A stretch of 64,000 nucleotides of DNA from Fimbriimonadaceae bacterium. GTDB taxonomy: Bacteria > Armatimonadota > Fimbriimonadia > Fimbriimonadales > Fimbriimonadaceae. Each line of letters starts with the position of its first letter. Positions within the stretch are counted from its first letter, which is position 1. The position numbers and the translations under genes are program-made. Location of the stretch: positions 558,001-622,000 of the forward strand of contig JABAQM010000001.1 of NCBI GenBank assembly GCA_019187105.1, in the 5' to 3' direction. The notes under the pieces were generated by a model. The model was not told the origin of the DNA. It worked only from the letters and a program-made list of their open reading frames with translations, and searched no databases. This document shows, piece after piece, positions 1 to 9,321 of this stretch.

Positions 1-882
1 CTCCACAAACCTCCACTTCAGCCGATTGAAAATCGCATACCCCACGATTAGTGTCAAGACCGAGGTGAGCACCAGCGCTCCGAAAAGCCACGGGTCCAGG
101 GGTAGTGGGTCAACCCACTTGCCGTCCACATAGACCTTCTGCGGCGGAATCAGGACCTTTCGGTATGCGGTCGAGAGCATGGCGACAGGATTCAAGTGGT
201 AGAGAACATAAATCCAGTCGCCAACGGATCCCTCCAACTGCTTGGAATAGCGGACATTCTCGCTGAAGTACATGATCGGGCTCAGAAAGAACAACAAATA
301 CAGCCCCACTCCGACGATGTATTTCACATCTTCATAAAAGGTGTTGAGGGCCGAGATGATCAAGCCTAGACCCAGCGCCAGCATCAAGTTAATCAGGACG
401 AGCACCGGGAGGAGAAGCGCCGTCCAAGTGAACGGTGGAACCCGAGGGTCGAGTATCCAAACCCCAAGCAAGTAAAGGAAGAAAACAAGCAGAGCGAGAA
501 GCAGGTGAATGAAGTTGCCGCCAATTGCTGCTAACGGCAGAATCTCCCTCGGGAAATAGACTTTCCGCACTACCGGAAGCGAGGAGAGAATGGACTGGGC
601 CGAATCCATCAGCGCAAACTGAAAGAACATGTACGGCAGATAGGCAGCCAAGATGTACGCACTGAAGTTCGGTGTTGGATTTCCGACCAAGTACTTGAAC
701 ACCACGGTCATCACCAAGACCGTGATGAGAGGATTGAGCAGCGACCAAAAGAATCCCAAGAAGCTGTTCTTGTAACGAATTCGGAGTTCGCGCTCAACCA
801 TGGTCAGGAGCAATTCGCGAAACCGCCATAGTTCGCGCAACTCACCCAACATGCCGCTCGCGAGTCTACCGGGTACGTTCAT
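1..882 (-). CDS. ABC-2 type exporter permease (polysaccharide/polyol-phosphate export), 3' end cut by window
   Basis: An open frame runs from an ATG at 882 to base 1 without a stop, 294 codons so far. The N-terminal part (ELRELWRFRELLLT, then ERELRIRYKNSFLGFFW) is the cytoplasmic signature of Wzm/TagG-type permeases that export O-antigen or teichoic-type polymers with a separate ATPase. Hydrophobic stretches follow: FFWSLLNPLITVLVMTVVF, the LLLALLVFFLYLLGVW region, the LLPVLVLINLMLALGLGL region, and a last helix near the cut end. ATG at 852 (MLGELRELW) is an alternative start. Only 9 bases separate 882 from the divergent start at 892, so the promoters must overlap the genes. The ATPase partner is not in the window. 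I am confident of the family, not of the substrate. Confidence 0.85.
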   Translation of the reverse strand, partial: MNVPGRLASGMLGELRELWRFRELLLTMVERELRIRYKNSFLGFFWSLLNPLITVLVMTVVFKYLVGNPTPNFSAYILAAYLPYMFFQFALMDSAQSILSSLPVVRKVYFPREILPLAAIGGNFIHLLLALLVFFLYLLGVWILDPRVPPFTWTALLLPVLVLINLMLALGLGLIISALNTFYEDVKYIVGVGLYLLFFLSPIMYFSENVRYSKQLEGSVGDWIYVLYHLNPVAMLSTAYRKVLIPPQKVYVDGKWVDPLPLDPWLFGALVLTSVLTLIVGYAIFNRLKWRFVE

Positions 883-891
883 CCTGTTCCC

Positions 892-1725
892 GTGGCTTAT
901 CGCATCGCCGCCTGCAATTGGAAGCTGCGCCCCTCGACAGAGTGGTCCGATTTTAGGGACCATCTCTTTGAGGTCCTCGACGAATGCGTTGGGGCAGATA
1001 TCGTCGTCCTTCCCGAATGCGTGATGCTGGAGCTCGCCGGCGAACGCCCCGCCAAGCCGCCCCAGGAACTGGTTGCATCGCTCAGCGAATTGGCCGACCG
1101 GTACGAGGCGCTTCTGCTCCAAGCGGCTTCGGAACGGCTCCAAGCCATCGTCGGTGGCAGCCACTTTCGTTCGGACGGCGGCAGCTATCTCAACCTAACC
1201 GCAGTCGCATCTGGGAACCGTCTGACGCTTCACCCCAAGCACAAGCTCACCCAATATGAAGTCCAGGAGTGGGATCTCTCACCAGGTCCTTCATTGACCC
1301 GTTGCGGCCAGCCAGACCTTGGCATTCTGATCTGCTACGATTCAGAGTTCCCAGAAGCGGGAAGGCTCCTCGCCGAATCGGGCATTAAGATTCTCGCCGT
1401 GCCAGCCTATACCGAGACGCGGCGCGGATTCCAGCGCGTACGCTGGTCCTGCCAGGCCCGCGCCATCGAGAACCAGATCTTCGTGGTGCACGCCTCCCTT
1501 TGTGGCAGCTTGGGCGGGGAGCCGGTGCCGCAAGCGGTGGGAACGAGCGCGGTGATCGCACCGAGCATTGAGCCCTTCCCCGAGTCAGCCATTCTCGCCG
1601 AAACCGGTTGGGGCGAAGCGGGCGTCGCAATGGCCGACGTCGATCTGGATATCCTAGACCGAGCCCGCAGCGAGGGAGATGTCCGAAACTGGAACGATCG
1701 TGCCGACGACTGGCGACTAGGCTAG
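892..1725 (+). CDS. Carbon-nitrogen hydrolase (nitrilase superfamily amidase)
   Basis: This 277-residue protein has the Glu-Lys-Cys triad of the nitrilase superfamily: Glu42 in DIVVLPE, Lys118 in HPKHKLTQYE, and Cys148 in GILICYDSEFPE. Such enzymes hydrolyse C-N bonds of linear amides such as omega-amides, carbamoyl compounds or nitriles. The length is typical for a single-domain cytoplasmic member. The start is GTG at 892, chosen because residues YRIAACNW begin the first beta strand directly. The end overlaps the convergent pterin dehydratase by 9 bases. The substrate cannot be told from sequence. Confidence 0.85.
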   Translation: MAYRIAACNWKLRPSTEWSDFRDHLFEVLDECVGADIVVLPECVMLELAGERPAKPPQELVASLSELADRYEALLLQAASERLQAIVGGSHFRSDGGSYLNLTAVASGNRLTLHPKHKLTQYEVQEWDLSPGPSLTRCGQPDLGILICYDSEFPEAGRLLAESGIKILAVPAYTETRRGFQRVRWSCQARAIENQIFVVHASLCGSLGGEPVPQAVGTSAVIAPSIEPFPESAILAETGWGEAGVAMADVDLDILDRARSEGDVRNWNDRADDWRLG

Positions 1726-2031
1726 GAATCCGGTTGCGTAGTCGATCGCATTAATCCGCTTTGCCAGCTCGATGTCGTAAGGCGTCAGCCCACCGGCGCT
1801 GTGCGTCACAACCATGATCTTAACGGTCCCGTAACCGATCAGCATATCGGGGTGGTGATCGAGGCCTTCTGCAACCATTCCGATCGCTTTAGCGAAGTCC
1901 AAACCCGCGACGTAATTGCGGCATTTGTAGCTTCTCGTAAGCATTCCGTCCTCGATTGTCCAGCTTTCCAGCGTCGCCAATTCCTTCGACAATTCGTCGT
2001 CGGTCAGCTTCGTTCGAGACAGGGTTGACAT
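1717..2031 (-). CDS. phhB: Pterin-4a-carbinolamine dehydratase (4a-hydroxytetrahydrobiopterin dehydratase)
   Basis: The 104-residue protein has the family length and its active-site motif: GLDHHPDM around residues 57-63, with a third histidine near residue 77 in VVTHSAGGLTPYD. The enzyme dehydrates 4a-hydroxytetrahydropterin made by aromatic amino acid hydroxylases. No hydroxylase is in this window, so it may serve another pterin-dependent role. A TAGAAT hexamer sits 9 bases before the ATG and no Shine-Dalgarno is visible, consistent with a very short leader. The gene converges on the nitrilase with a 9-base overlap. Confidence 0.92.
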   Translation of the reverse strand: MSTLSRTKLTDDELSKELATLESWTIEDGMLTRSYKCRNYVAGLDFAKAIGMVAEGLDHHPDMLIGYGTVKIMVVTHSAGGLTPYDIELAKRINAIDYATGFLA

Positions 2032-2128
2032 CGTGTGACGATTCTACTTCAACGGGTCCGAGAGGTAGAATGAACCTGTTGCCCCTTCCTTCAACGTCGT
2101 GGGATTATGGGGCCCTGAGGAAACAACG

Positions 2129-3661
2129 ATGTCTTCAACGATGACCGCTCCTGCCTCGTTTGATCTCTCGACCGCTGCCGAGGTTTTTTACAATCTACCG
2201 ATCGCCGAGCTCGTAGAGCATGCCGTACGAGATGGTGATCGCCTCGCCGCAAACGGAGCCCTCGTTGCGTTAACCGGAAAGTACACCGGTCGGACGCCAA
2301 AGGACAAGGTCACTGTTCGTGAACCAAGCAGTGAAGAGCACATTTGGTGGGAGAACAACGCCGAATTGTCGCCGGAAACTTTCGCCCGGCTTCGAACGAA
2401 AGCGGGCGATTACATGCGTAACCGCCGCCTCTATGTAATCGACACGTTTGGTGGCGCGGACCACGAGCACCGCATCGCCGTCCGGTTCATCGTCGAGCGA
2501 CCTTACCACGCGCTCTTCATCAAGCAGCTCCTCATCCGACCATCGGATCAGGAACTTGCCAATTTTCAGCCGCAATGGACGGTCGTGGACCTTTGTCATC
2601 TGTCGACCGATCCGGCCACCGACAACGTGCGCAGCGACGCCACCATCGCGCTCAACTTCGCAGAGAAGACGGTGATCATCATGGGCACGCAATACGCCGG
2701 CGAGATGAAGAAATCAGTCTTCACGATCCTGAACTACCTTCTCCCCCTCAAGGGCGTTCTCAGCATGCACTGCTCCGCCAACATCGGAAAGGCGGGCGAC
2801 ACGGCTCTGTTCTTCGGCCTCTCGGGAACGGGCAAGACGACGCTTTCCGCCGATCCTGAGCGGCACCTTATCGGCGACGATGAGCACGGATGGACAGATC
2901 GCGGCGTGTTCAATTTCGAGGGCGGGTGTTACGCCAAGTGCATCAAACTCAGCAAGGAAGGTGAGCCGCAGATCTGGGATGCCATCAAGTTCGGGTCAGT
3001 GCTTGAGAACGTCGTCCTCGACAACCACGGAGTACCTAATTACGACGATGCGTCACTGACCGAAAACACACGCTGCGCCTATCCCGTCGACTATATCGAA
3101 GGCGCGGTGCATCCCAGCGTGGGAGGCCACCCGAAGAACATCTGCTTCCTGACCTGTGACGCCTATGGCGTGCTGCCTCCGATCAGTCGCCTCACGCCGG
3201 AGCAAGCCATGTTCCACTTCCTAAACGGCTATACGGCTAAGGTCGCCGGAACCGAAGCAGGTGTAACCGAGCCACAGACGACGTTCTCCACCTGCTTTGG
3301 TGCGCCCTTCCTGCCGTTGAGGCCAAAGGTATACGCAGACCTACTCGGCAAGAAGATCGCTCAGCATAACGCCAAAGTCTGGTTGATCAACACGGGTTGG
3401 ACCGGCGGGCCCTACGGCGTTGGTTCGCGGATGAAACTGGCTTACACCCGGTCTATGATCACCGCCGCATTCACAGGTGCGTTCGATTCCATAGCCTTTG
3501 AGACCGATCCTGTCTTCGGCCTGTCGGTCCCGACCGAGTGCCCAAATGTCCCAAGCGACATTCTCCTACCCCGCAATACGTGGGCAGACAAGGCCGCGTA
3601 TGACGAAAAGGCGAAGCACCTCCTTGATTTGTTCGAAACGAACTACCGTAAGTTCTCCTAG
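2129..3661 (+). CDS. pckA: Phosphoenolpyruvate carboxykinase (ATP)
   Basis: The enzyme converts oxaloacetate plus ATP to phosphoenolpyruvate, CO2 and ADP, the entry step to gluconeogenesis. The 510-residue protein shows the kinase P-loop GLSGTGKTTLSADPER, the following metal site LIGDDEHGW, the substrate-binding GKYTGRTPKDK near the N-terminus, and NTGWTGGPYGVGSRM. These are the ATP-dependent family signatures, and the length is near the usual 520-540. The reading frame is open upstream to 2099, but ATG at 2129 follows GAGGAAAC, a good ribosome binding site, so I start there. A strong hairpin follows the stop. Confidence 0.96.
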   Translation: MSSTMTAPASFDLSTAAEVFYNLPIAELVEHAVRDGDRLAANGALVALTGKYTGRTPKDKVTVREPSSEEHIWWENNAELSPETFARLRTKAGDYMRNRRLYVIDTFGGADHEHRIAVRFIVERPYHALFIKQLLIRPSDQELANFQPQWTVVDLCHLSTDPATDNVRSDATIALNFAEKTVIIMGTQYAGEMKKSVFTILNYLLPLKGVLSMHCSANIGKAGDTALFFGLSGTGKTTLSADPERHLIGDDEHGWTDRGVFNFEGGCYAKCIKLSKEGEPQIWDAIKFGSVLENVVLDNHGVPNYDDASLTENTRCAYPVDYIEGAVHPSVGGHPKNICFLTCDAYGVLPPISRLTPEQAMFHFLNGYTAKVAGTEAGVTEPQTTFSTCFGAPFLPLRPKVYADLLGKKIAQHNAKVWLINTGWTGGPYGVGSRMKLAYTRSMITAAFTGAFDSIAFETDPVFGLSVPTECPNVPSDILLPRNTWADKAAYDEKAKHLLDLFETNYRKFS

Positions 3662-3669
3662 AACGAAAC

Positions 3670-3700
3670 GGCCGGCCCCGATTCCCAAATGGGGCCGGCC
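3670..3700. terminator. Perfect 10-bp hairpin between convergent genes
   Basis: GGCCGGCCCC at 3670-3679 pairs with GGGGCCGGCC at 3691-3700 around an 11-base loop. It lies between the stops of pckA and the minus-strand lipoprotein gene, so it probably ends both transcripts. There is no clear T tract on either side. Confidence 0.7.
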
Positions 3701-3709
3701 CAAACGACC

Positions 3710-4996
3710 TTAGTCGTTACAGAATTTCTCCTCGTCGTCCCAACTGAAGTCGCGCCTTGCCTTGAAGGTATAGACCTTTCCATCCGTGTTGGTCACGGTT
3801 CCGGTCACCATCCCGTCGGTAAGATGCGCTGTGCTCGTGCCGGTCGATCTGTCCTTGAGGCCATAGGCAAATGGGATCGACCCGTCCGAGTTCAGTCGGC
3901 CCCATCCTGCCATGCCGATCATGACGTTGCCCTTCGAGCCGTCGTCCTTCTTGTCCTGGCCGTTGTTGCGGTCGTAGGCGCGTCCCCACATCCAAACGGT
4001 GTTGTTTTCCATAACCGCAGCCACGAAGTGGCCGCGCCGGTTGTCTCCGGACTGGCTAAACCAGCCGCCTGAGTAGAGACCGGCAAGATCGGTGGCGACA
4101 ACGCGGACCGTCCAAGTACCGGTAAGGCCGCTGACCACATTCTGCCAGGTTCCGGTACCTACGCCGTCCACAATCACCCCGGCAATCCGAACCTCGTCGG
4201 ACCGACCGATCAAGACGCCATGGCTTTGGACCTTGCCAAGAGCGATCACGTTGAAATCGGTTTCCTCAAACACGTTGTCATCGTCGGCGAACGACGCCAT
4301 CATGAAGTGGCCGTTCTTAACGAAGACAACGAGATTCCCGGAAGCGCTTCCACTAAATCGACCGAGGTAATGGCCGATGGCAGGACGATCGTTGAGCCAC
4401 TTCCGGCCGTGCTCCCGAATGTCATCCGGATCGATGAGCGTCGGAGAAGGCACGCCCCGAAACTTCCGGTCCTTGGAAACCTTGATGACGATGTCGCTCA
4501 GATTGCCCGCCTTGGCATCCGGGTCGAACTTGACCAGTTCATCCAGTTGGGTCTTGGCCACCGAGGCGCCAACCGTCGTATCGGGATCGATGGTCTTCGC
4601 TGCCCGATCACCGACCTTGAAGATTCCATTGACGGTAAGCGTCGAGCCACCGATCGGTTTCCTTATAATGAAGTCGAGGTCAGATTCGGGGCTGATATTC
4701 GTCAGGTCGACATTGAACTTCCCGTCGCGGTTCGTTTTGGTCGAGGCGATCGGACGACCCAACCGTAGGTCGATGACGTCCACCGTAGCATCCGGAATAC
4801 CCACCAGAGTGTCGCTTCGCCCATCACCTTGATCCGTGAGTTGGTTGGCCGGAGCCAAAGCGACGCCTTCAAGACTGTCCGACGACGAGCCACCGCCCGT
4901 CGCTCCTGTTTCAACGGCTCCTCCACCGCCACAACCCGCAACTGCTAGACCAATCGCGACTGTGCCGACGGTGAGCCACTTTCGAACATGTTGCAT
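3710..4996 (-). CDS. Secreted lipoprotein of unknown function
   Basis: The frame is open further upstream, but ATG at 4996 is preceded by GGAGG eight bases away and opens a lipoprotein signal (RKWLTVGTVAIGLAVAGC, Cys22). The 428-residue product then has a Gly/Ser-rich linker and a short segment resembling a carboxypeptidase-regulatory/Ig-like beta fold (DATVDVIDLRLGRPIASTK). The second half is beta-rich, with repeated G-T-W and Gly-Phe patterns. I do not recognise the rest. It should be a lipid-anchored envelope protein. It stands alone, converging on pckA. Confidence 0.75.
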   Translation of the reverse strand: MQHVRKWLTVGTVAIGLAVAGCGGGGAVETGATGGGSSSDSLEGVALAPANQLTDQGDGRSDTLVGIPDATVDVIDLRLGRPIASTKTNRDGKFNVDLTNISPESDLDFIIRKPIGGSTLTVNGIFKVGDRAAKTIDPDTTVGASVAKTQLDELVKFDPDAKAGNLSDIVIKVSKDRKFRGVPSPTLIDPDDIREHGRKWLNDRPAIGHYLGRFSGSASGNLVVFVKNGHFMMASFADDDNVFEETDFNVIALGKVQSHGVLIGRSDEVRIAGVIVDGVGTGTWQNVVSGLTGTWTVRVVATDLAGLYSGGWFSQSGDNRRGHFVAAVMENNTVWMWGRAYDRNNGQDKKDDGSKGNVMIGMAGWGRLNSDGSIPFAYGLKDRSTGTSTAHLTDGMVTGTVTNTDGKVYTFKARRDFSWDDEEKFCND

Positions 4997-5236
4997 TATG
5001 AAAACCTCCGCGTTTTCAAACCATAAAGACGTCAAAATACCTATCGGCCCGACGCCAGCCAGGTTGATCAAATCGTCCAGCATCTACGGTCGATTGCGGC
5101 AGGTAGCACGATTTTATGCCGGTTCGCCGGCATTGCTCCCACAGAAACACTTACCGATGTAATTGCTGGGAGAAGCCATTTGAACTTTCACTTTCTTCTG
5201 AAAGTTACAAAACGGGGTAGATTGAATGCGTCTGGT

Positions 5237-6397
5237 ATGAACTGCGTCGCTTTCCGATCGCTTGACGCCGAACTGCTGCCCATATACAAGAAAGTCCAGG
5301 ACGGACAGAGGCTGTCGTTCGAGGATGGCGTTACCCTTTTCCGTACTCCAAACCTCACTGGGGTCGGCTATCTCGCCAATATCATCCGTGAACGGCACCA
5401 CGGCGACCGTGCCTTTTTCGTGAGAAACCAGCACATCAACTACACGAACATCTGCAACAAGTTCTGTAAGTTCTGCAGCTTTTATGCAAAGAAGGGCGGT
5501 CCCGCACCCTACGAGATGAGCCTGGAAGAAGTCCGCCGGCGGCTCGAGTGGCACAAGGACGTCCCGATCACGGAAGTACACATGGTCGCCGGCATCAATC
5601 CGCGGCTGAAGTACGACTACTATCTGGATTTGGTCCGAACGGTCAAGGAGTCGCGACCCGGCGTTCACGTCAAAGCGTTCACCGCTGTTGAGATAGTTCA
5701 GATCGCCCAGATCGGCAAGGTGAGCATTGAGAAGGCACTCGCCGACCTGATCGAAGCCGGTCTCGATTCGCTGCCTGGCGGTGGTATCGAAGTCCTAAGC
5801 GAACGCGTCCACGCGGAGCTGTTCGGCAAAAAGCTCAACGGTGAGGAATGGAAGGATGTGGCCCGCGCCGCTGCCAAGCTGGGTCTCAAGCAATACGCCA
5901 CCATGCTTTACGGTCACATCGAAACGGTCGAGGAACGCGTTGACCACCTTGTCCAGCTACGGGAACTTCAGGACGAAACGAAACACTTTCTCACGTTTAC
6001 GCCACTCAGCTTCCACCCCGAGAATACAGAACTGGCGGACGTGCCCCACCCCACGGGACACGACGACCTCCGCAACATCGCCGTTTCGCGTCTCATGCTC
6101 GATAATTTCGACCACATCAAGAGCTTTTGGATCATGAACACCGTGCCGGTGACGCAAGCCAGCCTGTGGTACGGCGCCGATGACGTGGACGGCATGGTCC
6201 ACGAATACGAGATCACTTACGCTGACGACGACTTCGGCAACAAGTCTCAGGTACTGAACTACACCAACATGCTTCGCATGATTCGGGAAGCGGGTCGAAC
6301 TCCGATCGAGCGAGATTCCCTCTATCATGAGATCGTGCGCGATGAGCCTGAACCTCAGCCGCGGCAACTGACGCCGCTGACAATGGCCTCGGCCTGA
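5237..6397 (+). CDS. mqnE: Aminodeoxyfutalosine synthase (radical SAM, menaquinone biosynthesis)
   Basis: MqnE joins SAM to 3-[(1-carboxyvinyl)oxy]benzoate to give aminofutalosine, the second step of the futalosine route to menaquinone. The radical-SAM cluster motif CNKFCKFC (CxxxCxxC) lies in INYTNICNKFCKFCSFY. Other family blocks are LPGGGIEVLSERV, ATMLYGHIETVEERVDHL, the FTPLSFHPENTELA block and LWYGADDVDG. The frame is open to TTG at 5180, which has GGGAG six bases before it. I prefer ATG 5237 because homologues begin close to this point, but the start is not settled. No other mqn gene lies in the window. The hrcA start follows 20 bases after the stop. Confidence 0.92.
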   Translation: MNCVAFRSLDAELLPIYKKVQDGQRLSFEDGVTLFRTPNLTGVGYLANIIRERHHGDRAFFVRNQHINYTNICNKFCKFCSFYAKKGGPAPYEMSLEEVRRRLEWHKDVPITEVHMVAGINPRLKYDYYLDLVRTVKESRPGVHVKAFTAVEIVQIAQIGKVSIEKALADLIEAGLDSLPGGGIEVLSERVHAELFGKKLNGEEWKDVARAAAKLGLKQYATMLYGHIETVEERVDHLVQLRELQDETKHFLTFTPLSFHPENTELADVPHPTGHDDLRNIAVSRLMLDNFDHIKSFWIMNTVPVTQASLWYGADDVDGMVHEYEITYADDDFGNKSQVLNYTNMLRMIREAGRTPIERDSLYHEIVRDEPEPQPRQLTPLTMASA

Positions 6398-6416
6398 TCT
6401 CGCAGGAGTACATTCG

Positions 6417-7460
6417 ATGGCGGACGAAACCACACCCCAACTGGGCGAAAGGAAGGGCTATGTACTTCGCGCCGTCATCCTGGAATATGTTCAGGCCGCC
6501 GAGCCCGTCGCTAGCGAGACGGTGGCCCAAAAGTATGACCTAGGGGTTAAGAGCGCGACCATCCGCAACGAGATGGCCGAGTTGCTCGACCTTGGATACT
6601 TGGAGCAGCCACATACGAGCGCTGGTCGAATCCCCAGCGACATCGGTTATCGCTACTATGTGGACTTCCTCAAGCGGGAGGTGCTGCCGACTACCGAGCG
6701 CGTCGCGAAGCTGAAACCAGCCGGTCGTGAATCGGAGGTTCTCGCTGACATCCTGGCTGAGACCACTCGCGCTCTGAGCAGAATGACCCAGCTTCTTTCT
6801 GCCGCCACGACGGTTCGAAACGTCTCCCTCCGGGTCAAGAGCTGCATTCTTAGCGCCGTGGGACCCGATCGCGTGCTGCTCGTCGTCCTATTCCAAAACG
6901 GGCATGTCGAAAACCGGCTGATCGAATGTCCGGCCGGCTTGACCCTTGATGAGCTTGGTCGCAGCAACGAAGTCCTGAGCCAGTTGGTCGGCGACAAGAC
7001 GCTTTCCACACTTGCCCGGCTCAAGACACCTTCATCTGCAGGCACGGCGCTCGTCAACAAGCTGGTCCACAATGCGGCCACTTCAGTTAGATCGATTGCC
7101 CGTGACCTCGGAAAGGGACATGTGATAACCCACGGGGAAGAATATTTGCTAACGCAGCCCGAAATCCAGCGTGACGTTCAGCAGCTTCAGCGATTGATCG
7201 ATTCTCTCGAAGACGAGGAGGGCTTCTACCAGATGCTGCAGCCGCACCTTGCTCGCCGCGACGTCACCATCGGGCGCGAGAACGAAGATGAGCGTCTGCA
7301 CGGTTTTACGGTCGTCCGCCATCGCTTCCTGGTCGGAGACGAAGAGGGCGGTTCCGTAGCGCTGATCGGCCCGACCCGGTTCGACTACGACCGCAACATT
7401 CCTCTATTGCGCTTCACGGCGATGGCGATCGGCGAAACCATGACGCGGCTACTGAAGTAG
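6417..7460 (+). CDS. hrcA: Heat-inducible transcription repressor HrcA
   Basis: HrcA represses groE/dnaK operons by binding CIRCE inverted repeats. The 347-residue protein has the N-terminal winged helix (KSATIRNEMAELLDLGYLEQPHTSAGRIPS, residues about 42-72), which is the family signature, and a GAF-like C-terminal domain ending in the usual MAIGETMTRLL. AGGAG stands nine bases before the ATG. No CIRCE element or chaperone gene was seen nearby, so the regulated genes lie elsewhere. It is probably cotranscribed with mqnE, 19 bases upstream. Confidence 0.95.
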   Translation: MADETTPQLGERKGYVLRAVILEYVQAAEPVASETVAQKYDLGVKSATIRNEMAELLDLGYLEQPHTSAGRIPSDIGYRYYVDFLKREVLPTTERVAKLKPAGRESEVLADILAETTRALSRMTQLLSAATTVRNVSLRVKSCILSAVGPDRVLLVVLFQNGHVENRLIECPAGLTLDELGRSNEVLSQLVGDKTLSTLARLKTPSSAGTALVNKLVHNAATSVRSIARDLGKGHVITHGEEYLLTQPEIQRDVQQLQRLIDSLEDEEGFYQMLQPHLARRDVTIGRENEDERLHGFTVVRHRFLVGDEEGGSVALIGPTRFDYDRNIPLLRFTAMAIGETMTRLLK

Positions 7461-7511
7461 CGCCGGCGCTTGCCTTTTTGCCTATCGACGTGTCAGTATC
7501 AAGGGCCGTCG

Positions 7512-7988
7512 ATGATCGAACCATCCAAGCTGAACATTTTTTTTCACCCGCACGACCGCTTGCGCGTGACCGTGGGCGATGATCGGTCATATCCGACGGT
7601 CAAGCCGGTGTGGGCGTCGCCGATCAAGTTTCCCGGCCAATATCTCGCGCTTCTCGATGCCAAGGAACAGGAAATCGCGACGGTGAAGGATCCGAGGGAC
7701 TTACCTCCGGCTAGTCTGGAGGCGGTCAAAGCGGAACTGAAGCGGCGGTACCTGACAGCGACAATCCTCTCCGTCGACAAGGCGAAGGTCGAATTCGGCG
7801 CAACTTACTGGCACGTCACGACCGAACGGGGCGAGAAGGACTTTGTCACCCAGAGCCTCCAGGAGAACGCCCAGTGGATGGGGGAGCGTCATCTGCTGCT
7901 CATCGACGTTGACGGAAATCGCTTCGAGATTCCGAATATCGACGACCTCGACCTCCACAGCCGCGAACTTCTCGATTCCATCGTCTAA
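7512..7988 (+). CDS. DUF1854 family protein
   Basis: The 158-residue product matches the DUF1854 pattern: an N-terminal beta segment (LRVTVGDDRSYPTVKPVWASP), then ATILSVDKAKVEFGATYWHVTTERG, and the C-terminal LLIDVDGNRFEIPNIDDLDLHSRELL. Members are often found near ABC transporters or cyanophycin genes, neither of which is here. The function is unknown. ATG at 7512 is preferred over the upstream in-frame start at 7470 because the family fold begins there. The stop overlaps the convergent hydrolase gene by 4 bases. Confidence 0.8.
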   Translation: MIEPSKLNIFFHPHDRLRVTVGDDRSYPTVKPVWASPIKFPGQYLALLDAKEQEIATVKDPRDLPPASLEAVKAELKRRYLTATILSVDKAKVEFGATYWHVTTERGEKDFVTQSLQENAQWMGERHLLLIDVDGNRFEIPNIDDLDLHSRELLDSIV

Positions 7989-8932
7989 CCATGGATCGCG
8001 CTGAAGGCGGTGAGGTCAACAAGACGCCGAAACGCGTGGATGCGGTCGTTGTTCCGCGTCGGATGGACTCGATTCGTCACCAGGGCGACAAACGTGCGGT
8101 TAACCGGATCGATCCAGAGGCTGCACCCGGTAAATCCGAGATGGCCAAACGTACGTGGAGACCATACGCCGCAATCGTCATCCTTAATCGCCCAGCCGAG
8201 TCCGCGCGTGTAGCCGGGAGGCTGGGGCCGAATCCAAGCATCCCAGCTTGAAAGGTTATTGAGCACGTGCTGGGCGAAGATCGCCAGGTCTCCGGCGGTC
8301 CCAAAGAGCCCGGCGTTGCCGGCAACGCCGCCTAGAAATCGTGCATTTTCGTCATGCGGCTGGCCGATCGGCACGCCATCCTCGGTCGGAGCGGCGGAAC
8401 CTGGTCTAAACCCGGTGTCCCTGAGGCCGAGGGGGTCGGCCACCAACTCGGCAAACAGCTTGTCGAGCATCCTCCCACTTTGGTGTTCGAGGCAGCGCTG
8501 AAGTTGAAGGAAGCCCACGCACGAATATAGGGTCTCTCCCAGATGTGGCTTGTCTTGATCCTCGATTAGTCGCCAAGCGCCCTCCGCCGATTCGGAGATT
8601 TGGTCGTATCGAACGTGGGCCGGCAATCCCGACCGGTGTGCCAGGAGGTCCCTGATCGATGCCAGTTCCACGGCGCCCTCTTCGACGAGGGCATGAGCAA
8701 CGGCCGTCGTACACACAACCTTGGTGAGGCTGGCAAGGTCGAACTTCGTCGACGATGAAACCGGCTCGCCGCCGTGGAAGGAGGTGCGGCCAAATGAGAT
8801 GGTTTCAGACGACTCCGGCGTGCCGAATGCCAGCTGCCCGCCCGGTGCAACCCCAGCCTTAACCGCACGCTCCAGCAATGGATCCCAATGTTCGCGCAAT
8901 GAACTGCAGTTTATGACCGAACCGCCCTTCAA
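7985..8932 (-). CDS. Serine hydrolase, class C beta-lactamase-like
   Basis: The 315-residue protein carries the penicillin-binding SxxK motif as S68-L-T-K71 (FDLASLTKVV), followed by RDLLAHRSGLP. LYSCVGF stands where YxN is expected, so the Asn is replaced by Cys. HLGFTG takes the place of the KTG/HTG box. Such proteins are esterases, D-aminopeptidases or D,D-peptidases as often as lactamases. There is no signal peptide, so a cytoplasmic role is likely. The start is TTG at 8932, the only usable codon before the conserved region. It is divergent from the gene at 8971. Confidence 0.82.
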   Translation of the reverse strand: MKGGSVINCSSLREHWDPLLERAVKAGVAPGGQLAFGTPESSETISFGRTSFHGGEPVSSSTKFDLASLTKVVCTTAVAHALVEEGAVELASIRDLLAHRSGLPAHVRYDQISESAEGAWRLIEDQDKPHLGETLYSCVGFLQLQRCLEHQSGRMLDKLFAELVADPLGLRDTGFRPGSAAPTEDGVPIGQPHDENARFLGGVAGNAGLFGTAGDLAIFAQHVLNNLSSWDAWIRPQPPGYTRGLGWAIKDDDCGVWSPRTFGHLGFTGCSLWIDPVNRTFVALVTNRVHPTRNNDRIHAFRRLVDLTAFSAIHG

Positions 8933-8958
8933 AAATCAGCTCGCGGAATCCATAATAT

Positions 8959-8964
8959 CAATAT
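8959..8964 (+). promoter_or_regulatory. Putative -10 hexamer, leaderless
   Basis: CAATAT lies exactly six bases before the ATG at 8971, with no Shine-Dalgarno. The arrangement matches the other leaderless starts in the window. Confidence 0.45.
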
Positions 8965-8970
8965 CTGACC

Positions 8971-9279
8971 ATGACGAGCACCCTGGAACTACCTCTTCTA
9001 GGCTTGGAAACGGAATTCCCAGAATCTCTGTTCCTGCTCGCTCACCCGTCCAGCGGTAAATACGGCTGCTATTGCCATGAAGGAATTCATGGTCTGGCCT
9101 GCTTCAGCACCGAAGGAGCGGCCTTCCGCTTTGCGGAGTGGATCGACCTCTCCGGCATGATGACCGAAGAAGTGACCTTTGACGAAGCCCGCGATATCGC
9201 CAAGGGCCGGCCAATGCCGATCGTGTCGCTGATGCTTCTTGACAGCCTGCAATCGCCGAAGATCCACTTCGTCCGCTAA
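8971..9279 (+). CDS. Small hypothetical protein
   Basis: The 102-residue product is not recognised. It is a soluble acidic protein with two close cysteines (YGCYCHEG), no signal peptide, and a DEARDIAKGRP segment resembling small helix-turn proteins that act as adaptors. The start is supported by a -10 hexamer six bases upstream. It may be cytoplasmic. The 42-base spacing to the next gene allows cotranscription, although that gene has its own promoter. Confidence 0.6.
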   Translation: MTSTLELPLLGLETEFPESLFLLAHPSSGKYGCYCHEGIHGLACFSTEGAAFRFAEWIDLSGMMTEEVTFDEARDIAKGRPMPIVSLMLLDSLQSPKIHFVR

Positions 9280-9309
9280 TCCGTTGCAACCCTTTTTGAC
9301 TTTCGCAGG

Positions 9310-9315
9310 TAAAAC
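9310..9315 (+). promoter_or_regulatory. Putative -10 hexamer, leaderless
   Basis: TAAAAC lies exactly six bases before the ATG at 9322, with no Shine-Dalgarno. Confidence 0.5.
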
Positions 9316-9321
9316 CTGGCG